Assembly (NCBI GenBank): GCA_023411035.1
Contig: JAEYPE010000198.1
Location: 1 to 9,984 of the forward strand
DNA: 9,984 nt
Source of the DNA: Pseudomonadota bacterium
Lineage (GTDB): Bacteria > Pseudomonadota > Alphaproteobacteria > Azospirillales > Azospirillaceae
Direction of reading: 5' to 3'
Shown: positions 1-6,674 of the stretch, in pieces
Numbering within the stretch: the first letter of the stretch is position 1
Layout of the letters: each line of letters starts with the position of its first letter
Made by a program: the position numbers and the translations under genes
Notes under the pieces: model-generated
What the model was told of the DNA's origin: nothing
What the model saw: the letters and a program-made list of their open reading frames with translations, nothing else
Database searches by the model: none

Positions 1-29
1 ATATTGACATATCAGGCGGACCGACTCTC

Positions 30-1181
30 TCAGGTTGGGCGGCGGATCAGCCGCACGGCCCCGACGCCCAGCAGCATGGTCAGCGCGCCGCCGAACAGGA
101 AGAGGGCGGGCAGGCCGACCTGGTGGGCGACCGCCCCGTAAACCACCGGCCCGATCCCCTGTCCCAGGAAGAAGGAGGAGGCGAAGAGGGCGAGCGCCGA
201 CCCGCGCGCCGTCGCCGACAGCTCCGTCGCCTGGGTCTGCATCGTGTTGTGGAGCATGTAGAAGCCGAATCCGGCGACCAGGAACAGCAGGGACACCACC
301 GGCCAGGGCACCGGGGCGAGCATCGCCAGATAGGCGCCGCCGGCCACGAGGCCGCCGACCCCCATCATCCCCCATTGGCCGAGCGTGCCGAGCAGCCGCC
401 GCACGATGAAGCTGTAGACGACTCCGCCGATGGCGAAGGCGGCGAGCGTCACCCCGGCCTCGAACGCGCCCTCCGCCCCGTGGCGGGCCAGCATGGGGGC
501 GACGAAGGGAAAGACGCCGAAGATCAGCAGCCCTTCCGCCGCCACCGTCGCGAAGACCCAGACCGAAACCGGATTCTCCAGGACGGAGGCGTAGCGCCGC
601 CGCGCGTCGGCCACCGACAGGGGATGCCGCTCCTCCCGCTCGCCCTTCAGCAGCAGGGCGGCGGTCAGCGCGCTCAGGCCGGTCACCAGCGCGGCCAGGG
701 CGAAGACGGTGCGCCAGCCCGCCACCTCCGACAGGGCGCCGGCGACCGCCGAGCCGGACATCTGGCCGAGGATGACCGCCAGCAGGAAGCGGCTGATGGC
801 GAACTGCCGCTCCGTATAGACCACGCGGTCACCGATCAGCGCCATGGAGGCCGGAATGATGCCCCCGGCGAAGGCCCCGGCCAGCGCACGGGCCGCCAGC
901 ACGCCGGTATAGCCGGGCGCCATTGCTGACAGCGCCACCCCGATGGTCAGGACGACCAGCGACAGCCGGACCAGCCGGGTCTTGCCGATGGCGTCCCCGA
1001 TCGGCCCCAGGACGAGTTGCATCGCCGCGTAGGGCAGGGTGTAGGCGGAGGAGAGCAGGGCCGCCTCGGCCACGCCGACGCCCAGATCCGACGCGATGAC
1101 GGTCAGCATCGGGTCGGTCGCCCGCAGCGAAAAGGAACTCGCAAAGCCGGAGAGGCCAAGCATCAGGATGAGAAGACGCAT
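30..1181 (-). CDS. MFS transporter, DHA1-like drug/sugar efflux type
   Basis: This is an inner-membrane secondary transporter of the major facilitator superfamily, most like the DHA1 drug or sugar exporters that use the proton gradient. The 383-residue length fits the family. About twelve hydrophobic segments are visible in two halves (roughly residues 3-178 and 204-378), joined by a charged cytoplasmic loop at 180-202. The loop between helices 2 and 3 carries the MFS motif A, GPIGDAIGKTRLVR (59-72). Helix 1 ends in an RATDPML segment typical of this branch. The ATG at 1181 is the only possible start, because an in-frame stop lies a short way upstream and no other start codon falls between; this leaves almost no N-terminal tail before helix 1. 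No strong ribosome binding site is seen. The gene lies 114 bases downstream of dusA on the same strand. The substrate cannot be inferred from the sequence. The family call is firm; the efflux direction is inference. Confidence 0.9.
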   Translation of the reverse strand: MRLLILMLGLSGFASSFSLRATDPMLTVIASDLGVGVAEAALLSSAYTLPYAAMQLVLGPIGDAIGKTRLVRLSLVVLTIGVALSAMAPGYTGVLAARALAGAFAGGIIPASMALIGDRVVYTERQFAISRFLLAVILGQMSGSAVAGALSEVAGWRTVFALAALVTGLSALTAALLLKGEREERHPLSVADARRRYASVLENPVSVWVFATVAAEGLLIFGVFPFVAPMLARHGAEGAFEAGVTLAAFAIGGVVYSFIVRRLLGTLGQWGMMGVGGLVAGGAYLAMLAPVPWPVVSLLFLVAGFGFYMLHNTMQTQATELSATARGSALALFASSFFLGQGIGPVVYGAVAHQVGLPALFLFGGALTMLLGVGAVRLIRRPT

Positions 1182-1190
1182 GGGGCGCGG

Positions 1191-1214
1191 CGTTCCGGTT
1201 GCATCGTTGGAACG
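1191..1214 (-). promoter_or_regulatory. Inverted repeat just upstream of the MFS gene, possible operator
   Basis: The two arms, CGTTCC and GGAACG, are exact inverted repeats separated by 12 bases. The repeat ends 9 bases before the MFS start codon. A dyad in this position would suit a repressor site for an efflux gene, or a weak RNA hairpin in its leader. I could not place convincing -35 and -10 boxes around it. Short dyads are frequent in GC-rich DNA, so this is tentative. Confidence 0.25.
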
Positions 1215-1240
1215 TCAGCGTAAAGCAGGGTGCTCCGGAT

Positions 1241-1275
1241 GCCGCACGGCAACCTCGCCATGGCACCCATGCGGC
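1241..1275 (-). other. Possible 3' hairpin after dusA
   Basis: On the minus strand, GCCGCATGG and CCGTGCGGC can pair as nine base pairs with one G-U wobble around a 17-base loop. The hairpin lies about 20 bases beyond the dusA stop codon. No run of U follows, so it is not a standard intrinsic terminator. It could act as an RNA-stabilising end structure or mean nothing. Confidence 0.2.
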
Positions 1276-1295
1276 GGTGTGTCCGGCTCCTCTGG

Positions 1296-2285
1296 TCAGT
1301 CCCCGGCGGGCGCCATGGCGGCGCGGCGCGGCACCAGCGCGGCGGCTCTCAGCAGCACCTCCGGCCCGGCGCCGGGAAGATGCGCGTTCTCGCTGAGATG
1401 GCGGCGCCAGGCGCGGGCGCCCGGCAGGCCCTGGAACAGCCCCAGCATGTGCCGGGTGATGGCCGACAGCGGCGCCCCCCGGCGCATCCGCTCCTCGGCA
1501 TAGGGGACCATGGCCTCCACCACCGCATGGCGGTCGGGGCCGGGCTCCCCGCCGAACAGGCGGCGGTCGGCGTCGGCCAGGATGTAGGGCGTCTCGTACG
1601 CGGCGCGCCCGATCATCACGCTGTCCAGGGTGGCCAGATGCTCCTCCGCCTCGTCCAGCGTGCGGATGCCGCCGTTGATGGCGATGGTGAGGTGCGGATT
1701 TTCCTGCTTCAGCCGGTGCACGAGGTCGTAGCGCAGCGGCGGGATGTCCCGGTTCTCCTTGGGGCTCAGGCCCTTCAGCCACGCCTTGCGGGCGTGCACG
1801 ATGAAGTGGGTGCAGCCGGCGGCGGACACGGTGCGGACGAAATGGTCCAGCGTCGGCCATTCCTCCATCTCGTCGATGGCGATGCGCGACTTGACGGTGA
1901 CGGGGATGGACACGGCCTCGCGCATGGCGCCGACCAGCCGGGCGACCAGATCGGGTTCCGCCATAAGGCAGGCGCCGAAGCGGCCCGACTGCACGCGGTC
2001 GCTCGGGCAGCCGACGTTCAGGTTGACCTCGTCATAGCCCCATTCCTCGGCGATGCGGGCACAGGCGGCCAACTCCGCCGGGTCCGACCCGCCGAGCTGG
2101 AGCGCCACGGGATGCTCCGCCGCGTCATAGCCCAGCAGCCGCTCGCGGTCACCGTGCAGAATGGCGCCGGTGGTCACCATCTCGGTGTAGAGCAGCGTGT
2201 TCTTCGACAGCAGGCGATGGAAGGTCCGGCAGTGCCGGTCCGTCCAGTCCATCATCGGTGCGACGCTGAGGGCTATGGCGGGCAT
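1296..2285 (-). CDS. dusA: tRNA-dihydrouridine(20/20a) synthase DusA
   Basis: DusA is an FMN-dependent, NADPH-using enzyme that reduces uridine 20 (and 20a) in the D-loop of tRNA to dihydrouridine in the cytoplasm. The 329-residue protein has the family's landmarks in order. These are the flavin-site start SVAPMMDWTDRHCR (7-20), LYTEMVTTGAI (32-42), LGGSDP (64-69), and NLNVGCPSDRVQSGRFGACLM (within 88-108) with catalytic cysteine C93. FIVHARKAWLKGLSPKENR (161-179) is a DusA-subtype signature, and INGGI (203-207) and MIGRAAYETP (224-233) bind the flavin phosphate. The C-terminal helical tRNA-binding domain includes GLFQGLPGARAWRRHLSE (282-299). The ATG at 2285 places the conserved SVAPM motif right after the N-terminus, as expected. 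No strong Shine-Dalgarno is seen. Upstream, 131 bases separate it from the secreted-protein gene. Confidence 0.96.
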   Translation of the reverse strand: MPAIALSVAPMMDWTDRHCRTFHRLLSKNTLLYTEMVTTGAILHGDRERLLGYDAAEHPVALQLGGSDPAELAACARIAEEWGYDEVNLNVGCPSDRVQSGRFGACLMAEPDLVARLVGAMREAVSIPVTVKSRIAIDEMEEWPTLDHFVRTVSAAGCTHFIVHARKAWLKGLSPKENRDIPPLRYDLVHRLKQENPHLTIAINGGIRTLDEAEEHLATLDSVMIGRAAYETPYILADADRRLFGGEPGPDRHAVVEAMVPYAEERMRRGAPLSAITRHMLGLFQGLPGARAWRRHLSENAHLPGAGPEVLLRAAALVPRRAAMAPAGD

Positions 2286-2416
2286 GGGCGAAGACAGTCG
2301 TGAATCGGGAAAAGCGGCGCATCAATTGGACGAAGCCGGCCCGGATGGCAAGGGGAAGCGCGTTCGTTTGCCGTGCATTTCCCCTTTTCCGGAACGGGGG
2401 ACGGATTGTTGCGGCG

Positions 2417-3676
2417 CTACTTCACCCGTTCGCCCGTGAACGGGTTCCAGCCCACCGCGGCCAGCGCCGTCCAGGCCGTGGCGGCCAGATGGGGGCGGCG
2501 GTAATAGCGGAAATCGTCGGTGGTGCTGTCCGGCCCGATGGCGAGGCCGGTGGTGATGCTGTCCTCGCGCGTCGCCCAGACATGGCCGCCGCGGCTCACC
2601 TCCTTGCCGACCTCCGCCAGAAGCCGCTGCGCGTCCTCCGGGCGCCCGACCGCGCGGTAGACCAGGGCGGCCTGGGCCGTGCCTTCCACCCACATCCCGT
2701 CGCGGTCGTCGTTGAAGTCGAAACCACCGTCCACCCCGTGGGCCTTCTCCGCATAGGCGAGCGCCGAACGCCATTCCTCCGGCGCGCCGCGCAGCAGCAG
2801 CGGCCAGAGCTGGGCGTCCAGCCCCGACGTGGCCCGGTTCACCGTTACGCCGTCCGGCGCGGTGCCGGTGGGGAAATGCCCGCCACCCGCCGTCCACATG
2901 GCGTCGAGGAAGCCGCGCGCCGCCTTTTCCGGCCCGGCCCAGTCGCCTGCCGTGCCGCTGCGCCCCAGCCAGCCGAACAGGGCCACGAGGTCGGTGTTGT
3001 GCTCCGTCGCCTTCCAGGTCAGCGGCTGCGGCTTGTCGTCGAAGCCCTGGACGCCGCCGTTGAAACCGCCCGGCCCGCGCGGGTCGGCGGTGTTCGCCAC
3101 CACCCAGTTGGCCAGCTCCGCGGCGCCGTTGCGGAACCGCTCCTCTCCCGTCGCCTCGCCCAGCGTCATCAGGGCCAGCCCCGCCCAGGCCACGTTGCCG
3201 GTGGCCGAGCCGACCTGATAGGCGTCCTCGAACCAGCGGTTGGCGGTGACGTCCCACCAGCCCATGGGCGGGATCGGCTTCTGGGTCTGGGCGCCCGCGC
3301 GGTAGGTGTTGCGCAGCCGCCCCTGGCGCCGCGCCCGGTCCAGCGTGGCGGCGGACAGCAGCGATTCGCCGATGCGCAGCGCCGGTTCCGTTCTGCCGCA
3401 GGCGACCAGGGCGATGACGGCCAGCGCGTTGTCATAGGTGAAGGCGGCATCGCGCAGCGGCAGCTCCGACGTCTGGCCGACGCCGAAGCTGCTGTCGTAG
3501 CTGCGCAGGAACACCGGGCCGGAGCCGGGAATCTCCGCCACCCGCGCCGACAGCGTGCCGCAGGTCTTCTCGGCCAGCGCGGCGGCGCCAGTCTCGGCAC
3601 CCGCGGCGGCGGGCGCCGTCAGGGCGCCGATCCCGGCGGCGAGCAGCCACGCGGCCAGACGGCCTTTTCGCTTCAT
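2417..3676 (-). CDS. Secreted protein of unknown function, probable (alpha/alpha)6-barrel (six-hairpin glycosidase-like)
   Basis: I do not recognise a named family with confidence. The 419-residue protein begins MKRKGRLAAWLLAAGIGALT, a typical Sec signal peptide with likely cleavage near AAAGA (23-27), so it should be periplasmic or exported. The mature part is a series of helical, aromatic-rich repeats: YDNALAVIALVACG (81-94), GNVAWAGLALMTLGEATG (160-177), TEHNTDLVALFGWLG (224-238) and WVEGTAQAALVYRAVG (329-344). Such hairpin repeats are usual in (alpha/alpha)6 barrels of glycosidases, epimerases and polysaccharide lyases. Conserved-looking acidic and histidine positions (D82, E225, H226, D229, E331) line these repeats and could form an active site. 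Two cysteines, C39 and C93, could make a disulfide. The ATG at 3676 is chosen because it starts the signal peptide and follows an AAAGGGAGG site (3684-3692). The reading frame stays open upstream, but that part is shadow of the FAH gene. The FAH gene ends 38 bases upstream, suggesting one transcript. A carbohydrate substrate is inference only. Confidence 0.75.
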   Translation of the reverse strand: MKRKGRLAAWLLAAGIGALTAPAAAGAETGAAALAEKTCGTLSARVAEIPGSGPVFLRSYDSSFGVGQTSELPLRDAAFTYDNALAVIALVACGRTEPALRIGESLLSAATLDRARRQGRLRNTYRAGAQTQKPIPPMGWWDVTANRWFEDAYQVGSATGNVAWAGLALMTLGEATGEERFRNGAAELANWVVANTADPRGPGGFNGGVQGFDDKPQPLTWKATEHNTDLVALFGWLGRSGTAGDWAGPEKAARGFLDAMWTAGGGHFPTGTAPDGVTVNRATSGLDAQLWPLLLRGAPEEWRSALAYAEKAHGVDGGFDFNDDRDGMWVEGTAQAALVYRAVGRPEDAQRLLAEVGKEVSRGGHVWATREDSITTGLAIGPDSTTDDFRYYRRPHLAATAWTALAAVGWNPFTGERVK

Positions 3677-3714
3677 GGAACAGCCTCCCTTTCCGGTCCG
3701 GCGCCGCCGGGGAA

Positions 3715-4566
3715 TCAGCCTTCGAAGGCGCGGACGGACTGGCGCTGCTCGCCCAGCCCTTCGACGCCCAGACGCATGGTCTGGCCCGGCTGGAGCCAGG
3801 GATGGTTCGGCCCGCGGCCCAGAGCCACGCCCTGCGGCGTGCCGGTGGCGATGACGTCGCCCGGCAGCAGGGTCATGAAACGGCTGATGTAGGACACGAT
3901 CTCGGCCACGCCGAAGATCATGTCGCCGGTGTTGCTGTCCTGCATGGGCTGGCCGTCCACCTCCAGCCACAGGCGCAACGCCTGCGGGTCGGGCACCTCG
4001 TCGCGGGTGACCATCCAGGGACCGAGGGGGCAGAAGCTGTCGGCGCTCTTGCCCTTCACCCACTGGCCGGCGTGCTCGATCTGGAAGGCGCGCTCCGACA
4101 CGTCGTTGACGATGCAATAGCCGGCGATGTGGTCGAAGGCGTCGGCCCGATCGACGTAACGGGCGGTGCGCCCGATGACGATGCCGAGTTCGACCTCCCA
4201 GTCGAGCTTGCCGGCGTCCTTCGGCATCAGGACGGGATCGTTCGGGCCGCAGATGGCGGTGGTCGCCTTCATGAACAGCACCGGCTCCGCCGGTTCCGGC
4301 AGACCGGCCTCGGCGGCGTGGGCGCGGTAGTTCAGGCCGACGCAGACCACCTTGGACACGCCCGCCACGCAGGGGCCGAGCCGCGTGCCGTCCGGCACCT
4401 GGGGCAGCCGGTCGGTGTCGAGCGCGCGCAGATGCGCCAGCCCCTCGTCCGTCAGGGTGGCCGGGCCGATGTCCGACACCACGCCCGACAGGTCGCGGAT
4501 CACGCCGTTGCGGTCCAGAAGGCCCGGACGCTCATGGCCCGGCGCGCCGAATCGCAGAAGTTTCAT
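3715..4566 (-). CDS. Fumarylacetoacetate hydrolase (FAH) family protein
   Basis: This is a cytoplasmic, metal-dependent enzyme of the FAH superfamily, which cleaves or hydrates 2-oxo acids and acylpyruvates in sugar-acid, aromatic or ureide catabolism. The 283-residue length matches single-domain bacterial members. A variable N-terminal domain (1-65) is followed by the catalytic core: VGLNYRAHAAE (76-86), then the metal ligands E124 and E126 in LDWEVELGIVIG and D155 in NDVSERAFQ. KGKSADSFCPLGPW (171-184) and the closing GDVIATGTPQGV (236-247) follow. All key positions are present, so the enzyme should be active. The ATG at 4566 follows a GGAAGGG site about 10 bases upstream and begins the usual MKLLRFG start. 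It is the first gene of the minus-strand cluster, opposite the gene at 4723. The substrate cannot be fixed: ureidoglycolate lyase, 2,4-diketo-3-deoxy-sugar-acid hydrolase and acylpyruvase annotations all apply to close relatives. Confidence 0.93.
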   Translation of the reverse strand: MKLLRFGAPGHERPGLLDRNGVIRDLSGVVSDIGPATLTDEGLAHLRALDTDRLPQVPDGTRLGPCVAGVSKVVCVGLNYRAHAAEAGLPEPAEPVLFMKATTAICGPNDPVLMPKDAGKLDWEVELGIVIGRTARYVDRADAFDHIAGYCIVNDVSERAFQIEHAGQWVKGKSADSFCPLGPWMVTRDEVPDPQALRLWLEVDGQPMQDSNTGDMIFGVAEIVSYISRFMTLLPGDVIATGTPQGVALGRGPNHPWLQPGQTMRLGVEGLGEQRQSVRAFEG

Positions 4567-4630
4567 CAGGCTTAACCCTTCCCGTTCCCGAAGGTTGAGC
4601 CGCGCCTCTCCTCCGGTGATTGCCGTCCGG

Positions 4631-4648
4631 TTCCGGCCGAAGCCGGAA
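4631..4648. repeat. Short perfect inverted repeat in the divergent intergenic region
   Basis: TTCCGGC, a CGAA loop and GCCGGAA form a perfect seven-pair dyad between the FAH gene and the gene at 4723. It is symmetric, so it could be a protein-binding site for either divergent gene or a small hairpin with a stable tetraloop. No T-run follows on either strand, which argues against an intrinsic terminator. Confidence 0.3.
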
Positions 4649-4671
4649 GGCGGCTGTTCCGTCGCGGTCCG

Positions 4672-4711
4672 GTCTGGTGTACCCTTTTTTCCGCCCATGG
4701 GGAAACCAGAC
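4672..4711 (+). promoter_or_regulatory. Inverted repeat abutting the ribosome binding site of the gene at 4723
   Basis: GTCTGGT (4672-4678) and ACCAGAC (4705-4711) are perfect inverted repeats with 26 bases between them. The interval holds a T6 run (4685-4690) and a possible inner stem, TTTCC (4688-4692) with GGAAA (4701-4705). The downstream arm ends directly before the GGGAGG ribosome binding site (4712-4717). If transcribed, it could fold a leader that affects initiation; alternatively it is an operator. No promoter could be placed with confidence. Confidence 0.3.
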
Positions 4712-4722
4712 GGGAGGCGGAT

Positions 4723-5181
4723 ATGCCGGTGTGGCGCCGTTACCTCGTGAAGGAACCATCCGGGCGGCTGGTCGAATTGCCGAGCCGCCAGTACGACCGC
4801 GCCGACGACGGCACGGCGCCGATTCCCGACTACGCCGGACGCTGCGTGGAACTGGTGTCGGCGGTGCTGGTCGGCAAGCAGGGTGTCCCTCCCACGGTGG
4901 CCGAGGTCGCCTTCACCAAGCTGTATTTCGACCAATCCGGATTCGTGGACGCCGCCAAGCGGGAACGGATGATCCGCCTGATGCTGGAAAGCTGCGCCGA
5001 CCGGCGGTGCCGCAAGGCGGTCAAACGGTCCGGATGCACCGACTGCGCCTCCCTGGCGGAGCGCGCCGACGCCGCCCGCAGCGAGCTGATGCGCGACTTC
5101 GAATGGGCGCCGGCCCCGGCGGAGGTCAGTGCCGCGCTGTTCGTGCTGGGGCCGCCCGCCGGAGCCATGGCGTTGCAATAG
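4723..5181 (+). CDS. Uncharacterised small protein with a cysteine cluster
   Basis: I recognise no family for this 152-residue, apparently cytoplasmic protein. There is no signal peptide or membrane segment. The N-terminus (MPVWRRYLVKEPSGRLVELP) looks like a strand pair. A helical middle follows (about 38-90), including GKQGVPPTVAEVAFTKLYFD (51-70). Then comes a basic cysteine-bearing segment, C91-x4-C96-x8-C105-x2-C108, where C105-T-D-C108 is a CxxC knuckle. Such spacing could bind zinc or another metal, but it matches no standard zinc ribbon I know. The tail from 110 is acidic then hydrophobic. The ATG at 4723 follows GGGAGG five bases upstream. Codon use is like its neighbours and the frame is uninterrupted, so it appears to be a real gene. 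It diverges from the FAH gene and is followed 105 bases later by a small membrane protein. Nothing in the context fixes a role. Confidence 0.75.
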   Translation: MPVWRRYLVKEPSGRLVELPSRQYDRADDGTAPIPDYAGRCVELVSAVLVGKQGVPPTVAEVAFTKLYFDQSGFVDAAKRERMIRLMLESCADRRCRKAVKRSGCTDCASLAERADAARSELMRDFEWAPAPAEVSAALFVLGPPAGAMALQ

Positions 5182-5286
5182 CAGCACCTTTTTCCCTTCT
5201 GTTTTCTCGAAAGGTCACATCCTCCGCCCTCTTCCCCCACGGCCAAGCGCTCCCATATGGCTCTTGGCACAGGAGGAGGAGCCCCG

Positions 5287-5613
5287 ATGCATCGCCGTGC
5301 CACAATCCGCCGCCCGCAGTTTGTCCGGTCGCTGTTCGTGCGGCCAGGGCTGGCTCGCGTGCGGCAGCTTGCGCTGATCGGCACCGGATGGAGCCTGATC
5401 GGCCTGGGCGCCCTGATGTCGCCTCTTCCGGGGCCGTTCGGGTTTCCGGTGGCGCTGGCCGGCGGGGTGATTCTGCTGCGCAACTCCGCGAACGCCCGCC
5501 GCCTGTTCGTGCGCTTGAAGCGCCGCCATCCCCGTTTGCTGAGCCCCGTCGAGCGCATCCGCATCAAGCTGCGCCGCCGCCGCAACGCCGCCAGGGCCGC
5601 AGCCACCGCGTGA
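5287..5613 (+). CDS. Small basic membrane protein with PGP motif
   Basis: This 108-residue protein has an arginine-rich N-terminus (1-26) and a hydrophobic segment at about 27-46. The turn PLPGPFGFP (47-54 region) leads into a second hydrophobic segment to about residue 65, and a very basic tail ends the protein (RRLFVRLKRRHPRLL at 71-85, then KLRRRRN). This gives a two-helix hairpin with both ends probably in the cytoplasm. The layout resembles the short bacterial PGP/PGPGW-type transmembrane proteins, whose function is not established; the match is to the motif pattern only. An in-frame ATG at 5257 exists, but the start at 5287 is preferred because an excellent AGGAGGAGGA (5271-5280) precedes it by six bases, while the upstream ATG has no such site. 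The spacers on both sides (105 and 206 bases) suggest an independent transcript. Confidence 0.75.
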   Translation: MHRRATIRRPQFVRSLFVRPGLARVRQLALIGTGWSLIGLGALMSPLPGPFGFPVALAGGVILLRNSANARRLFVRLKRRHPRLLSPVERIRIKLRRRRNAARAAATA

Positions 5614-5762
5614 CGGACCTGCGGCGCGCTCAATTTGTGACACCCGCAACGTCAGGGCGGAGAGGCCCAGGCATGACTGCCCGGAAATACGGAGCGGGCC
5701 GCACCCCGTCGAACTGGTTCTGAAAATCGATTTGGATTCGGTGTCCTTGCGGCGTCGCGGGC

Positions 5763-5792
5763 TTGCGGAGCGGGGAGGGGCGCCGCTATGGT
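5763..5792 (+). promoter_or_regulatory. Possible sigma-70-type promoter for the oxygenase-like gene
   Basis: TTGCGG (5763-5768), an 18-base spacer and TATGGT (5787-5792) form a fair match to a housekeeping promoter. It would give a short leader of about 20 bases before the ATG at 5820. The rest of the 5614-5819 spacer holds no gene or clear terminator that I can see. Confidence 0.3.
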
Positions 5793-5819
5793 GCGTTGAA
5801 CGCGAAACAAGGGGCGGAC

Positions 5820-6587
5820 ATGCACGTTTCACGGTCAGGCGCGGCGTCGTCCTCCGCTCTGCATGCCAATCCCTCCACGGTGCCGGGGAACGCCGCGCAT
5901 GTCCTGCGGCGGTTGGGGGAAACGCCGCTGCGCGAGGACCCCTTCCCGCATCTGGTGGTGCCGGACGCCCTGCCGGCGGACCTCTACGCCCGCGCCGTCG
6001 CCCATTGGCCGAGGTTCGAGGCGTTGGCCCTGTTGCAGATGGACGCGCTTCCCCAGCGCTATCAGATGGTGCTGACCGACCGCAACCTGAAGGACATGGA
6101 GCCGGAAGCCGCGGCGGTGTGGCGGGAGGTGCGCGATTCCCTGTTCGTGCCGGAAACCCTGACCCGGCTGGCGCCGCGCTTCCCCTCGCTGGCCGCCAAG
6201 CTGGAAGCCTCCTTCGCGGCGCGTCCGCCGCTTGTCTATGCGCGGCTGGTGGAGGACCATGCGGGCCATTCCATGCTGCCCCACACCGACGTGTTCGGCA
6301 CCTTCCTGTCCATGCTGCTCTACATGCCGGAGGACGGCAGCCGGCCGCATCTGGGAACGGCGTTGTACCGGTCCCGCGACCCGTCCTTCACGGTGCCCGT
6401 CGACCGGTCGACGGAGCGGTTCCCGCGCGAGGATTTCGAACTGGCGGGCACGGCGCCCTTCCTGCCGAACCATCTGCTGGCCTACGCGCCGTCCGACCGG
6501 TCCTTCCACGGGGTGGAGCCGGTGGAGGCGCCCTGCATGCGGCGCTTCCTGCTTCTCTTTGCCGTGATGGACTGCCGCGGGCCTTGA
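5820..6587 (+). CDS. 2-oxoglutarate/Fe(II)-dependent oxygenase-like protein
   Basis: This 255-residue, probably cytoplasmic protein has the double-stranded beta-helix signature of 2OG-Fe(II) oxygenases, which couple decarboxylation of 2-oxoglutarate to hydroxylation of a substrate. The iron ligands appear as H155-T-D157 in LPHTDVFGTFLSMLLYMP and the distal H230 in DRSFHGVEP. An arginine 11-12 residues later (R241 or R242) is placed to bind the 2-oxoglutarate carboxylate. The HLGTALYRSRDP segment (177-188) resembles oxygenases often annotated as prolyl-hydroxylase-like. The N-terminal PFPHLVVPDALP (41-52) is a common lead-in for this group. The ATG at 5820 is chosen over an in-frame TTG at 5763; a weak GGGGCGG precedes it. 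It sits between the small membrane protein and yajC, with 112 bases to yajC that contain a promoter-like site, so it is not obviously part of the Sec operon. The substrate is unknown. Confidence 0.8.
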   Translation: MHVSRSGAASSSALHANPSTVPGNAAHVLRRLGETPLREDPFPHLVVPDALPADLYARAVAHWPRFEALALLQMDALPQRYQMVLTDRNLKDMEPEAAAVWREVRDSLFVPETLTRLAPRFPSLAAKLEASFAARPPLVYARLVEDHAGHSMLPHTDVFGTFLSMLLYMPEDGSRPHLGTALYRSRDPSFTVPVDRSTERFPREDFELAGTAPFLPNHLLAYAPSDRSFHGVEPVEAPCMRRFLLLFAVMDCRGP

Positions 6588-6613
6588 AGGCCGGCGGGCG
6601 TACCCCTATTCCA

Positions 6614-6641
6614 TTGCATCGACGGCCCGGACCGTTATAGT
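6614..6641 (+). promoter_or_regulatory. Probable promoter of the yajC-secDF operon
   Basis: TTGCAT (6614-6619), a 16-base spacer and TATAGT (6636-6641) form a sigma-70-like promoter in the 112-base gap before yajC. The -10 box matches the consensus at five of six positions and the -35 box keeps the TTG core. Transcription would begin near 6648, giving a leader of about 50 bases. The AT-richness of the -10 stands out in this GC-rich gap. Confidence 0.5.
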
Positions 6642-6649
6642 CGCCGCGT

Positions 6650-6674
6650 CCGCGAGCGCCCGTCGCGCTTGCGG
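6650..6674 (+). other. Hairpin in the yajC leader
   Basis: CCGCGAGCGC and GCGCTTGCGG pair over ten positions with one mismatch around a five-base CCGTC loop. The structure would fill the first half of the predicted yajC leader and end 12 bases before the AGGGAG ribosome binding site (6687-6692). It has no U-run, so it is not a terminator. It could stabilise the transcript or affect translation. No leader peptide is visible beside it. Confidence 0.4.

Noticed and set aside
829..1860. A 343-codon minus-strand open frame across the junction of the MFS and dusA genes
   Set aside because: It overlaps two clearly conserved genes in another frame and is rich in Arg, Pro, Ala and Gly, as expected for an off-frame read of GC-rich coding DNA.
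2386..2406. A CCCC...TTCCGGAA...GGGG dyad after the secreted-protein gene as an intrinsic terminator
   Set aside because: The stem is short and imperfect and no T-run follows on the transcribed strand.
2300..3892. A 530-codon plus-strand open frame
   Set aside because: It is antisense to the secreted protein gene, with low-complexity Arg/Gly/Ala/Pro composition and no motif. The minus-strand gene has a signal peptide, a ribosome binding site and an ordered repeat pattern.
5262..5282. A sigma-54-like TTGGCAC element before the gene at 5287
   Set aside because: The -12 half (TTGCA-like) is missing at the required spacing, and the region is occupied by the ribosome binding site.
4620..5723. 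A 367-codon plus-strand open frame spanning several genes
   Set aside because: It runs through two genes and their spacers off-frame, with Arg/Pro/Ala-rich sequence and no recognisable domain.
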